NCBI GenBank assembly: GCA_007994965.1
Contig: VOPW01000001.1
Span: 868,001 to 932,000 of the forward strand
Length of the DNA: 64,000 nt
Reading direction: 5' to 3'
Source of the DNA: Piscinibacter aquaticus
GTDB lineage: Bacteria > Pseudomonadota > Gammaproteobacteria > Burkholderiales > Burkholderiaceae_C
Part shown: piece by piece, positions 33,405 through 42,233 of the stretch
Position numbering within the stretch: position 1 is the first letter of the stretch
Layout: every line of letters starts with the position of its first letter
The notes under the pieces: generated by a model
The model's database searches: none
Told to the model about the DNA's origin: nothing
Seen by the model: only the letters and a program-made list of their open reading frames with translations
Made by a program: the position numbers and the translations under genes

Positions 33405-33768
33405 TCAGTGAAGCGGAGGCCCGCGTGCCGGTGGCAGGGCACCGGGCGTGGCGGACGCGGGGGAAGGAATCGGGCTGGCCGTGCCACGCTCGGTGACGGC
33501 GGCCGGCCCGGTCGAAGCCGGCAGGAAGTCGGCAGCACGCCGGGGGCGTGCACAGCGGGCAGTCGTGTGCATCGATGGCACCGGCACCGCCCATCGGTGC
33601 CGAAGCGATGAGCTTCACGTGGCCGTTCGCGCCGCACACCACGTGCAGGCCGGCGGGCTGCAGCAGCGGCGCGGCCCAGGCGCAGCCCCAGGCCATCAGC
33701 ACGCAGGCCATCACCCAGCGCCGCAGCGAGGCGGGGCGCAGGCGATGCAGCAAGGTGGTGGTGGACAC
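33405..33768 (-). CDS. DUF2946-like small exported protein heading the nos operon (one frameshift)
   Basis: About 121 residues from a GTG at 33768: basic N-terminus LLHRLRPASLRRW, hydrophobic segment VMACVLMAWGCAWAAPLL, then a periplasmic region with HVVCGANGHVKLI and the motif DAHDCPLCTP. A base is lost near 33542; the correct frame then runs PRRAADFLPASTGPAA to a stop at 33405. Cysteine/histidine pairs of this kind in DUF2946 proteins suggest metal (often copper) handling, though function is unproven. It stops 22 bases before the nosZ ATG, so it would be transcribed first. Confidence 0.7.
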
Positions 33769-33823
33769 GAAGGCGTGTGCGGGTGGCGACGACGCGCATC
33801 CTTCCGGCGCGCGCCCCGGCGGC

Positions 33824-33839
33824 CTTGAAGTGGTTCAAG
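33824..33839. promoter_or_regulatory. FNR/NnrR-type palindrome between the divergent nos transcripts
   Basis: CTTGAA-GTGG-TTCAAG is a perfect 6-bp inverted repeat with a 4-base centre and contains TTG-N8-CAA, the core shared by FNR, Dnr and NnrR sites (TTGAT-N4-ATCAA). It lies 55 bases upstream of the DUF2946 GTG on the minus side and 103 bases upstream of the cytochrome gene on the plus side. It could therefore control both nos transcripts. Confidence 0.55.
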
Positions 33840-33941
33840 AAAGCGGGAATCGGTGCCCTCGTCGCGCCGGCGCTTGATCTGCCGCCAACGGCTTGCACGC
33901 AGCGCTCGCGGACGGCGATGCGCTCGCGCACACTGCGCGCC

Positions 33942-34333
33942 ATGAAGCCCTCAATCCGTTCCACCCTGGCGGCCGCCGCGCTGATCGCGCTGGCCGCCTG
34001 CGGCAAGCAGCCGCCGCCCCCGCACCCGAGCCGGTGCCGCCCGCCACGCCGGCGCCTGTCGCTGCGCCCGCGGCCGACAACGGCGTCGGCAAGTCGGTCT
34101 ACAACAAGGTCTGCGCGATGTGCCACGCGGCCGGCGTGGCCGGCGCCCCCAAGCCCGGCGACAAGGCCGACTGGGGCCCGCGCATCGCGCAGGGGCAGGA
34201 CGTGCTCTACCGGCACGCACTCGGCGGCTTCACCGGCGCCAAGGGCATGATGCCCGCGCGAGGCGGCGGCAGCAGCCTGAGCGACGACGAGGTCAAGGCC
34301 GCCGTCGATCACATGGTCGCGGCCTCGCGCTGA
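33942..34333 (+). CDS. c5-type cytochrome lipoprotein (one frameshift)
   Basis: About 130 residues. Lipobox LAAC near residue 20, a Pro/Ala-rich linker, then a class I cytochrome domain with heme motif CAMCH (KVCAMCHAAGVAGAPK) and a distal Met candidate in GAKGMMPARGGG. A base is lost in the C-run near 34018. Two bases after its stop begins apbE/nosX, so it belongs to the plus-strand nos accessory transcript. It may donate electrons to NosZ or accept them from NosR. Confidence 0.85.
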
Positions 34334-34335
34334 GC

Positions 34336-35403
34336 ATGGACCGGCTTCCTCACGCGTCCGTGGCGCCCGATGCGCAGCGCCGCCGCATCGCGGCCCTGGG
34401 CGGCTCGCCGTGCTGGGTGCGGCCGCACGGCCGCTCACGGCGCGTCCGGCCGGCATCGTGCGCCTGCAGGCGGCGCGCGAGCTGATGGGCACGCGGGTCG
34501 AACTGCTCGCCGAGGGCGACGACGCGCGGCCCCTGCAGGAGGCCATCGGCCACGCCTACGCCGTGATGGAGCGCCAGGCGGCGCTGATGAGCCACTACAG
34601 CGACCGCAGCGGCACCGCTGCGATCTCGCGTGCCGCCGGCGTGCAGCCGGTGCGCAACGCACCCGAGCTGCTGTCGGTGCTGCGCCGGCACAGCAGGCCG
34701 CGCGGCGCACCGGCGGCGCCTTCGATGCGACGGTCGGCTCGGCGGGGCGCTGGCACTTCGATCCGCGCCAGCCGCGCATCCCGTCGCCCGACGAGGTGCG
34801 GCAGGGCCTGCCGTTGGTGAACTGGCGCGACCTGCTGATCGACGAGCGTGCCGGCACGGCCTGGCTGCGGCGCCCGGGAATGCGGCTCGACCTGGGCGGC
34901 ATCGCCAAGTTGCCGATTCTCGAAGCGGGACTGCAGGCGCTGCAGGAGGCCGGCATCGAGCGCGCGCTGGTCAACGGCGGCGGCGACGTGCTGGCCCTGT
35001 CCCGTGACGACCAGCCGGCCGGCGCGTCGGCGTGCGCGACCCGCGGCGCCCCGGGCAGGTGCTCGGCGTGATCGCGCTGCACCGCGGCGTGCTGGCGTCT
35101 TCGGGCGACTACCTGCGCTGCGTGGAGCAGGGCGGGCAGCGGTACCACCACGTGATCGACCCGCGCACCGGCTACCCGAGCCGCGGCGCGCATGGCGTGA
35201 CGCTGCTGGCCGAGCGCGCGGCCGACGTCAACGGCCTGGGCGCCGCCGCGATGGTGCTGGACGACAACGCCGCACGCACGCTGTTCGAACTGATGCCGGG
35301 CGTGCAGGCGCTGATCGTGCGGCGCGACGGCAGCCTGTGGAGCTCGCCGGGCCTGCGCCTGCAGGTGTTGCCGGCCGCGGGCCTGCCGCTGGCCAGCGGC
35401 TGA
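34336..35403 (+). CDS. FAD:protein FMN transferase, NosX type (three frameshifts)
   Basis: ApbE-family enzyme, called NosX in nos clusters, that covalently attaches FMN to a threonine of NosR. The N-terminus has a twin-arginine stretch (QRRRIAALGG). Family blocks are RELMGTRVELLAEG, the FDATVGS segment, LDLGGIAK (magnesium site), LVNGGGDVLA and HHVIDPRTGYPSRGA. Frame changes near 34405, 34690 and 35028 are consistent with single lost bases; corrected length about 356. Divergent from the nos operon, with its NosR substrate encoded nearby. Confidence 0.9.
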
Positions 35404-35419
35404 GCCGGCGCGGGCGCCG

Positions 35420-36238
35420 TCAGGCGCCGGACACACGCCCCACCAGCTCGTGCAGGATCTCGCGCGTGGTCGCGCCGCCGCGGGCCGACGGCAGCCACGA
35501 GCGCGGCGCCTGCAGGGGCGTGACCAGCACGTCGACCGGCGCGGCCTCGAAGACGATGCCGCTGCCCGCCGCGGCCTCCTCGAAGGCGCGCAGCGAGCGC
35601 GGCATGTGGCGCTGATGGGTGACCAGCAGCACGCGCCGAATGCCCTGCTCCTTGAGTTGCCGCACGGTGTAGATGCCGTTCTCGCGCGTGTCGCGCGATC
35701 GGTCCTCGATCCACTTCAGCGGCCGGCCGAACTCCTGCGCGGCGATGCGTGCGGCGATCTGCGCCTCGGGCGTCACCACCGCGTCGCCCAGCGCCCAGCC
35801 GATGCCGCCCGTGAAGGCCACCGGCGCGCCCGTCTCGCGGCCCAGCCACAGCCCGTAGCGCAGGCGCTCCATCGAGCGGTCTTCGAGGTTGCTGACGCCA
35901 TACTCCGGCGACAGCGGCCGGCTGCCACCGCCGAGCACGACGATGGCCACCGGCTCCTTGGCCTTCACGGCGGCCTTCCAGGCCGCGATGCGCTCCTGCG
36001 AGAGGGCGCCGGGCGGGCGCAGCGCGTAGTCGGACATCAGCTGCGCAAAGCCGGTGGTGTTCGTCAGCCACAGCATCACCGCACCGAACAGCACGATCAG
36101 CCAGCCCAGCCCCCGGCGAACGAAGGCCAGGCGCGTGCCCACCAGCATCAGCAGGATCAGCGGGGCCGGCGGCAACAGCAGGGCAGCGACAGACGGCTTC
36201 CACGACGAGAGGCCGAGCATGTTGAAGAATTCGTTCAC
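35420..36238 (-). CDS. YdcF/ElyC-family (DUF218) membrane protein
   Basis: 272 residues: three N-terminal hydrophobic helices (LILLMLVGTRLAFV, LGWLIVLFGAVMLWL) then a DUF218 domain with VAIVVLGGGSRP, GDAVVTPEAQIAA, EDRSRDTRENGIYT and VLLVTHQRHMPRSL. ElyC-type members affect envelope carbohydrate and undecaprenyl-phosphate use. GTG at 36238 adds six residues before an alternative ATG at 36220. Intact frame. It diverges from the large DUF748 gene. Confidence 0.85.
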   Translation of the reverse strand: MNEFFNMLGLSSWKPSVAALLLPPAPLILLMLVGTRLAFVRRGLGWLIVLFGAVMLWLTNTTGFAQLMSDYALRPPGALSQERIAAWKAAVKAKEPVAIVVLGGGSRPLSPEYGVSNLEDRSMERLRYGLWLGRETGAPVAFTGGIGWALGDAVVTPEAQIAARIAAQEFGRPLKWIEDRSRDTRENGIYTVRQLKEQGIRRVLLVTHQRHMPRSLRAFEEAAAGSGIVFEAAPVDVLVTPLQAPRSWLPSARGGATTREILHELVGRVSGA

Positions 36239-36312
36239 GGTGCAGGCAGATCGCGGGCGATCGTCGATTGTGCAGGACGGCACGGGCCCGGCATGGTGCA
36301 GACTCCGCGGCC

Positions 36313-39300
36313 ATGCCGCTCGCACTCCTGCCCGTCCCGTTCTCCTGCGCCGCCTCGCCATCGCCCTCGGCATGCTGCTGTTGCTCTGGGCGCTGGCGGC
36401 TGGCCGTGCCGCCGATCCTGAAGTCGCAGGCGCAGCAGCGCCTGAGCGAGCGGCTCGGGCGGCCGGTCAGCATCGGCGCGGTCGACTTCCGGCCCTGGAG
36501 CCTGGAGCTGACGCTGCGCGATGTCGCCATCGGGGGCAGCCCGGGCGATGAACCGCTGATGCGCTTCACGCGCGCCTACGTGAATGCCGATGCCGCGTCG
36601 ATCTGGCGCATGGCGCCGGTGATCGGGGCGCTGGAGCTCGACGGGCTGCAGATCCGCGTGGCGCATCTCGCCCCTGGCCGCTACGACATCGACGACCTGA
36701 TCGCGCGATTCAAGCCCGCGCCGGACGCGGCCCCGGCCGAGCGAGCCGGTCCGGTTCGCGCTGTACAACCTCAGGCTCAGCGACGCCACGCTGGTCTTCG
36801 ACGACCGGCCGGCACAGCGCGTGCACCGTGTCGAATCGCTGCAGCTGGCCTTGCCCTTCGTCTCCAGCCTGCCCGCGCACCTGGAAGTGACGGTCGAGCC
36901 GCATCTGGCGTTCCGGCTCGATGGCGCCAGCTTCGACAGCGGCGCGCAGGCCACGCCTTTCGCGCAGCGGCAACGCGGTGAACTGCGGCTGGTCTTCGAG
37001 GGACTCAATCTGGCGCGCTTTGCGCCCTACGTGCCGGCATCCCTGCCAGTGCGCCTGCGCGAAGGCGTGCTGGGCGCCGACCTGGGCCTGCAGTTCGAGC
37101 GGCCAGAGGGTGCTGACCCGATCGTGCGGCTGTCGGGCTCCACGACGCTGGAAAAATTCGCCGTCACCGAGGCCGACGGTGCGCCGCTGCTCGATGCAGC
37201 CCGGCTGCGCATCGGCTTGCGGGATGTGCAGCCGCTGCGTCGTCGCATCGCGCTCGGCGAGATCGCGCTCGATGGTGCCCGGTTGCAGCTCGTGCGTGCG
37301 GCCGATGGCCGGCTCAACCTGCAGCGGCTGGGCGGCGGCGCGGCGGCACCGGCAGCGACACCGGCCTCGGCGCCGGCTGCGGCCGCGCCTGCCACGCCCT
37401 GGCAGATCGAGCTCGATCGGCTGGCCATCGAGGGCGCGCGCGTCGCCTGGAACGACGCCGTGCGGCCGCGGCGGCGCTGCTGCTCGACGGGCTGAGCCTG
37501 CGCGGCGAGAAGATCGCCTGGCCCGCGCGCGAGCCGATGCCGCTGAGCCTTGCGGCCACGCTGCGCGGGCCGGGCGAGGCAACGGCTCCGGCGGGACAGC
37601 TGAACCTCGAGGCGCGTGCGAACGACCGCGAGGCCAGCGGCACGCTGGCGCTCGATGGCTGGCTTTCGAGGCGCTCGCGCCCTACGTGGCGCAGGCGCTG
37701 CAGCCCCGGCTGCTCGGACGCGCCAGCGCCAGGAGCCGTTTCGCCTGGAGCGCCGATCCCGCTTCGCCCAGGACCGAACTGCTGCTCGACGAAGTGACGC
37801 TCGATGCGCCCAAGCTGGTGACGGGCAGTGGCGGAGTGCACGCGAGGAGATCGCGCTGAAGCAGCTGGCGCTCGGGGATCTGCGCGTCGACCTGATCGCG
37901 CGGAGTGTCGAACTCGGCCGCGCCACGCATGCAGCCCGCGGTGGCGGTGCTGCGCGATGGGCAGGGCCGCTGGAATCTGGCGGGGCTCGCGCGAGGGCGA
38001 CCCGGCCGTTCGCGCGGCATCGGCGCCCACTGCGCCCCCACATCTGCGCCTGCACCGGGCTGGTCGTTGAGGCTGAAGGACCTGCAGATCGACGGCGGGC
38101 GCGTGCGCGGCCGACAGCTTTGCCTCCGGCCGTGCGGCCGAGGTGCCGGTGCAGCTCGACGCCAGCGCGCTGCGCCTGCGTGTGCAGGATCTGGCACGGC
38201 CCGCGGTCCGTGGCACGCCGCCCCCACGCGTTCAGTTCGGCGTTCGCGGCCAGCGGCGCCGCGGCCAGCAGCGCCGCGGCCAGCACCGGCAGCGTCGACT
38301 TCAACGGCCGCCTCGCGCCCGATCCGCTGCTCGCGTCGGGCCGCCTGCGCATCGAAAGATTCCCGCTGCACGCCTTCATGCCCTACGTAGCCGACCGGCT
38401 GCCGCTGGCCGTGCTGCGCGCCGAGGCGCAGTGGAGCGGCGAACTCGAAGCGCGCCAGGGCGACCGCGGGCTGGGCCGTGAAGGCCAGCGGCGATGCGCG
38501 CCGGCCGAGGTGCGCGTGCACACCAAGGCCGACACCAGCAGCGGGGCGGGCGACGAACTGCTGAGCTGGCAGAGCTTTGCGCTGGACGGCATCCGTGTGG
38601 CCGTCGAACCGCAGGCCACGCCGCAGATCGAGGTGCGCGAGGCGGCGCTGAACGACTTCTTCGCGCGGCTGGTGGTCACCGAGCAGGGGCGGCTCAACCT
38701 CAACAGCCATGCGAGCGCCGCGGCCGACGCGCCGGCGATGCAGGCCTCGGCGCCCGCCGCACCGGCGTCCGCCGCTTCGGCCCCCAGGGCAGCGGGGCGC
38801 CGATCGCCCTGGCGGTGGGCGGCGTCAAGCTCAACAACGGCCGCATCGATTTCAGCGACCGCTTCATCCGCCCGAACTACAGCGCCAACCTCACCGAACT
38901 GAACGGCTCGCTCGGCGCCTTCCGCACCGGCTCGCGCGAGATGGCCACGCTGGAGCTGCGCGGCCGTGCCGCCGGCACGGCGCTGCTCGACGTGCGCGGC
39001 GCACTCAACCCGACCGCCGACCCGCTGGCGCTGGACATCCAGGCCAAGGCCACCGATCTGGAGCTCGCGCCGCTGTCGCCCTACGCCGGCAAATACGCCG
39101 GCTATGCGATCGAGCGCGGCAAGCTGAGCATGGAAGTGGCCTACAAGATCGCGCCCGACGGCCAGCTGGAGGCGCGCAACCAGTCATCCTCAACCAGCTG
39201 ACCTTCGGCGACAAGGTCGATTCGCCCGACGCCACCAAGCTCCGGTGCTGCTGGCGGTGGCGCTGCTGAAGGACCGCAACGGCGTCATCGACATCAACCT

Positions 39301-39986
39301 GCCGGTCAGCGGCTCGATCAACGACCCGCAGTTCAGCGTGTTCGGCATCGTGCTCAAGGTGATCGGCAACCTGCTCGTGAAGGCGTTGACCGCACCGTTC
39401 GCGCTGCTCGCCGGCGGGGGCGGCGAGGACCTCAGCGTGGTCGAGTTCCGGCCCGGCACGGCGCTGCTCGCCGACAGCGGCCGCGGCACGCTGGACAAGG
39501 TGGCCAAGGCGCTGGCTGACCGCGACGCCCTGAAGATGACCGTGACCGGCAGCGCCGATGCGGCTGCCGAGTCCGAGGCACTGCGCCGGGCGGTGCTGGA
39601 GGCGCGGCTGCTCGCCGAGCGCCGCCGCGAACTGCTGCGCGACGGCGCCACCGCCGCGCAGGCCGATGCGCTGAGCACGCTCGACGCGGCCACCCGCGAG
39701 CGCGTGCTGCGCGCCGTCTACCGCGCGGCCGACATTCCCGACAAGCCGCGCAACGCACTGCGCATGCTGCGCGACATCCCGCCGGCGGAGATGGAAGCGC
39801 TGCTCAAGCGCCAGATCGCCGCCGGCCCCGACGCGATGCGCGAGCTCGCGCTGCAGCGGGGCGGCGGTGCGCGATGCGCTGATTGCCAAGGGGCTGCCGG
39901 GCGAGCGGCTGTTCCTCGCCGCGCCCAAGCTCGGCGGCGAGGGCGCCCGCTCCGGCAGTGCGCTGCTGTCGCTGTCGACGAACTGA
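36313..39986 (+). CDS. Large DUF748/AsmA-like envelope protein (many frameshifts)
   Basis: About 1,220 residues spread over at least eight frame switches. After an N-terminal membrane helix (LAIALGMLLLLWALAAG) come PPILKSQAQQRLSERLGRPV and VDFRPWSLELTLRDVAI, the DUF748 signature, then several beta-rich segments with repeated LSGSTTLEKFAV and LRIGLRDVQPL-type motifs. It ends in an OmpA-like GTLDKVAKALADRDALK region and LPGERLFLAAPKLGGE. AsmA-like proteins bridge the periplasm and are implicated in phospholipid transport. The start is uncertain: the ATG at 36313 is out of frame with the helix. The many indels are not evidence of decay, since each fragment reads as clean family sequence. Confidence 0.8.
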
Positions 39987-39993
39987 ACGCGGA

Positions 39994-41947
39994 TCAGCGC
40001 GCTGGCAGGCCTTCGTCGCGCTGGCGCAGGTAACGGTAGACGGTGGTGCGAGAGATGCCCAGGCTGCGCGAGGTGCGTGCCACGCTGCGGCCGCAGCGTT
40101 CGAACTCCTGGATCACCTGCTCCATCGCGCTGCGCGCCAGGGCCGAGCGCGGTTCGGAGGCCGCGGCAGGAGCGGTCGATGGCGCAGGCAGCACGCGGCG
40201 AACGGCCGCTTCGTCGAGGTGCCCGTGCGGCGAGCCGAGCAGCGCGCGCGTCAGCACGGCACGCAGTTCGCGCATGTTGCCGCCCCAGTCGTGGCGCGCG
40301 AGGCAGGCGAGGGCGGCATCGTCGATCGTCGCCTCGCGCTGGACGGCATCGAGCACGAAGCGCGTGACGGCGGCGAAGTCGCTGCGCGCCCGCAGCGGCG
40401 GCAGTTCCACGCGCACGGTGTTGAGTCGGTGCAGCAGGTCGGCACGGAAGCGGCGCTCGCGCACCGCCGGTCGAGATCGACATGCGTCGCCGCGAGCAAT
40501 TGCACGTCGACCCGCCGCGCCGCGGTGCCGCCGACCGGCCGCACCAGCCAGTCGTCGAGCAGGCGCAGCAGCGAGGCCTGCATCGTCAGTGGCAGCTCGC
40601 CGATCTCGTCGAGCAGCAGCGTGCCGCCGTCGGCACTGGTGATCAGGCCGACGCTGCCCTCGCGGCGCGCGCCGGTGAAGGCCCCGCCCACGTAGCCGAA
40701 CAGCTCGGCCTCGAACAGCTCGGCGGGCAGCGCACCGCAGTTGACGGCCACGAAGGCGCCGGCGCGCCCGCTCAGCCGGTGGGCGTGGCGTGCCAGCAGT
40801 TCCTTGCCGGTGCCGGTTTCGCCGAGCACCAGCAGCGGCACCTTCAGCCGCAGCGCGGCTTCGACGGTGGACAGGGCGGCCAGCACGGCGGGATCGTCGG
40901 CCACGAAGTCGGCCTGGCTGCGCGGCGGGGCCGGCTGGCGATCGGGCACCGGGGCGGCGCGCGAGGACGTCGCCGGCGCCGGCGACGCCGCGTGCTCGCG
41001 GTGCTGCCGGGTCGCCACCGGGCGGGGCAGCGCGCGCGGCGGCACGTGCACGCAGCTGGCGATCAGCTCGCTGCCCATCGCGTCGCGCAGGCGCCGCTCG
41101 CCACCGTGGCGCAGCCCGGCGACGAAGAGTTCGTAGGGGCATCGAACAGCTGCTCGAACGGCGTGCCCGAACTCACCTCCAGGCCGCTGAGCAGGTCGCG
41201 CGCGCGCCCGTTGAAGGCCACCAGCCGGCCCTGCGCGTCGAAGGCCAGCAGGCCGGCGCTGAGCGTGCCGAGAAACTCGGCGCGCGGATGCACCGCCAGC
41301 ACCAGCCGATCGCGCATCTGGTGCAGCAGCAGCTGCTTCTCGATGTGGGTGCAGGCCATCTGCACCAGCGCCTGGGTGTGCCGCTGGCGCGACTCGAAGT
41401 AGGACGACGCGTCGAGCGCGCCGATCACCTGGCCGAATGCATCGCGGATCGGCGCCGCGGTGCAGGAGATGTCGCCGTACTTCAGCAGGTGGTGCTCCAG
41501 CCCGTTGACGGCCACCGGCGCGCCGATCGCCAGCGCGGTGCCCAGGCCGTTGGTGCCGGCCTGCGCTTCTGACCACAGGCTGCCCGCGACGATGTCGTTG
41601 GCCGAGCCGCTGGTCAGGAAGCGGTTGTCGGCGTAGAGATCGAGCACCACGCCTTCGGGGTCGGCGAAGGCGAGCAGGAAGTTGGAGCCGGCAATCTGGT
41701 GGCCCAGCGTTTCCAGCTCGGCCAGTGCCGGGCGGCGCACGATGTCGGCCCGGTCGCGACGGCGTGCCGGGTCGGTCGCCTCGACGACATGGATCGGCGG
41801 ATCGGCGGAAGCATCGAGCCCGGCCCGGGCGCAGCGCACCCAGCTGTCGAGGATTTCCGGCGGCGGCAGCCCGCCCGGCGGCAGCGAGGCGCCGCGCGAA
41901 CGGATGGCCCAGGCGTGCGCCAGCGCGCGCTCGTCGTTCGAACCCAT
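39994..41947 (-). CDS. AcoR-type sigma-54-dependent transcriptional activator (two frameshifts)
   Basis: About 650 residues. N-terminal GAF-like sensor (SGSANDIVAGSLWSEAQAGT, NGLGTALAIGAPVAVNGLEH), central AAA+ domain with Walker A GETGTGKE, the sigma-54-contacting GAFTGA, Walker B TLLLDEIGEL and a C-terminal Fis-type HTH (SVARTSRSLGISRTTVYRYL). Frame changes near 41143 and 40472. Divergent from the PQQ-dehydrogenase gene, whose promoter is a good sigma-54 site, so this is its likely activator. The inducer, by analogy with AcoR, may be a small carbonyl or alcohol compound, but this is inference. Confidence 0.92.
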
Positions 41948-41994
41948 GGTGTGTCTCCTGTGGCGGCGGTCATGGCCGCGGCCATCTGTCACTG

Positions 41995-42010
41995 CGTGAT
42001 GCGGATCACG
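41995..42010. promoter_or_regulatory. Inverted repeat CGTGAT-N4-ATCACG
   Basis: Perfect 6-bp arms around GCGG, about 50 bases upstream of the activator start on the minus strand. It resembles CRP/FNR-family half-sites (TGTGA / TTGAT types) and may be an operator for the activator gene. Confidence 0.4.
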
Positions 42011-42050
42011 TTAACAGGCACCTCGGGCCGTCGCAACTGACCAGATCCTG

Positions 42051-42073
42051 AACACCTGTTGCGTGCAGGTGTT
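42051..42073. promoter_or_regulatory. Inverted repeat, candidate upstream activator site
   Basis: AACACCTG-N7-CAGGTGTT: perfect 8-bp arms, centred about 117 bases upstream of the expected start of the sigma-54 promoter. This is the distance at which enhancer-binding activators normally sit, so it is a good candidate binding site for the divergent AcoR-type regulator. Confidence 0.6.
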
Positions 42074-42153
42074 TAGCCGCTGGACAGGCACGCGCTGCCG
42101 AATGACGGCGTGTCGCAGGAGGCCGGATGGGCTGCCTCCGGGTCTGCCCCAAG

Positions 42154-42169
42154 TGGCATGGCCGTTGCA
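42154..42169 (+). promoter_or_regulatory. Sigma-54 (-24/-12) promoter of the PQQ-dehydrogenase gene
   Basis: TGGCATG-N4-TTGCA with GG and GC separated by exactly ten bases, the RpoN promoter consensus. It lies 64 bases upstream of the dehydrogenase ATG, and the adjacent divergent gene encodes a sigma-54 activator with an intact GAFTGA motif. Confidence 0.85.
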
Positions 42170-42233
42170 GATTCGCCCGAGCCGCGCCGTTCCGCGCGGC
42201 ATTCGACAGACCACAAGACGCAGGAGACAGTAC

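Noticed and set aside
36313-39986. Pseudogene call for the DUF748 gene and for the frameshifted nosR and nosZ
   Set aside because: Catalytic and metal motifs are all retained and the break density matches the rest of the window.
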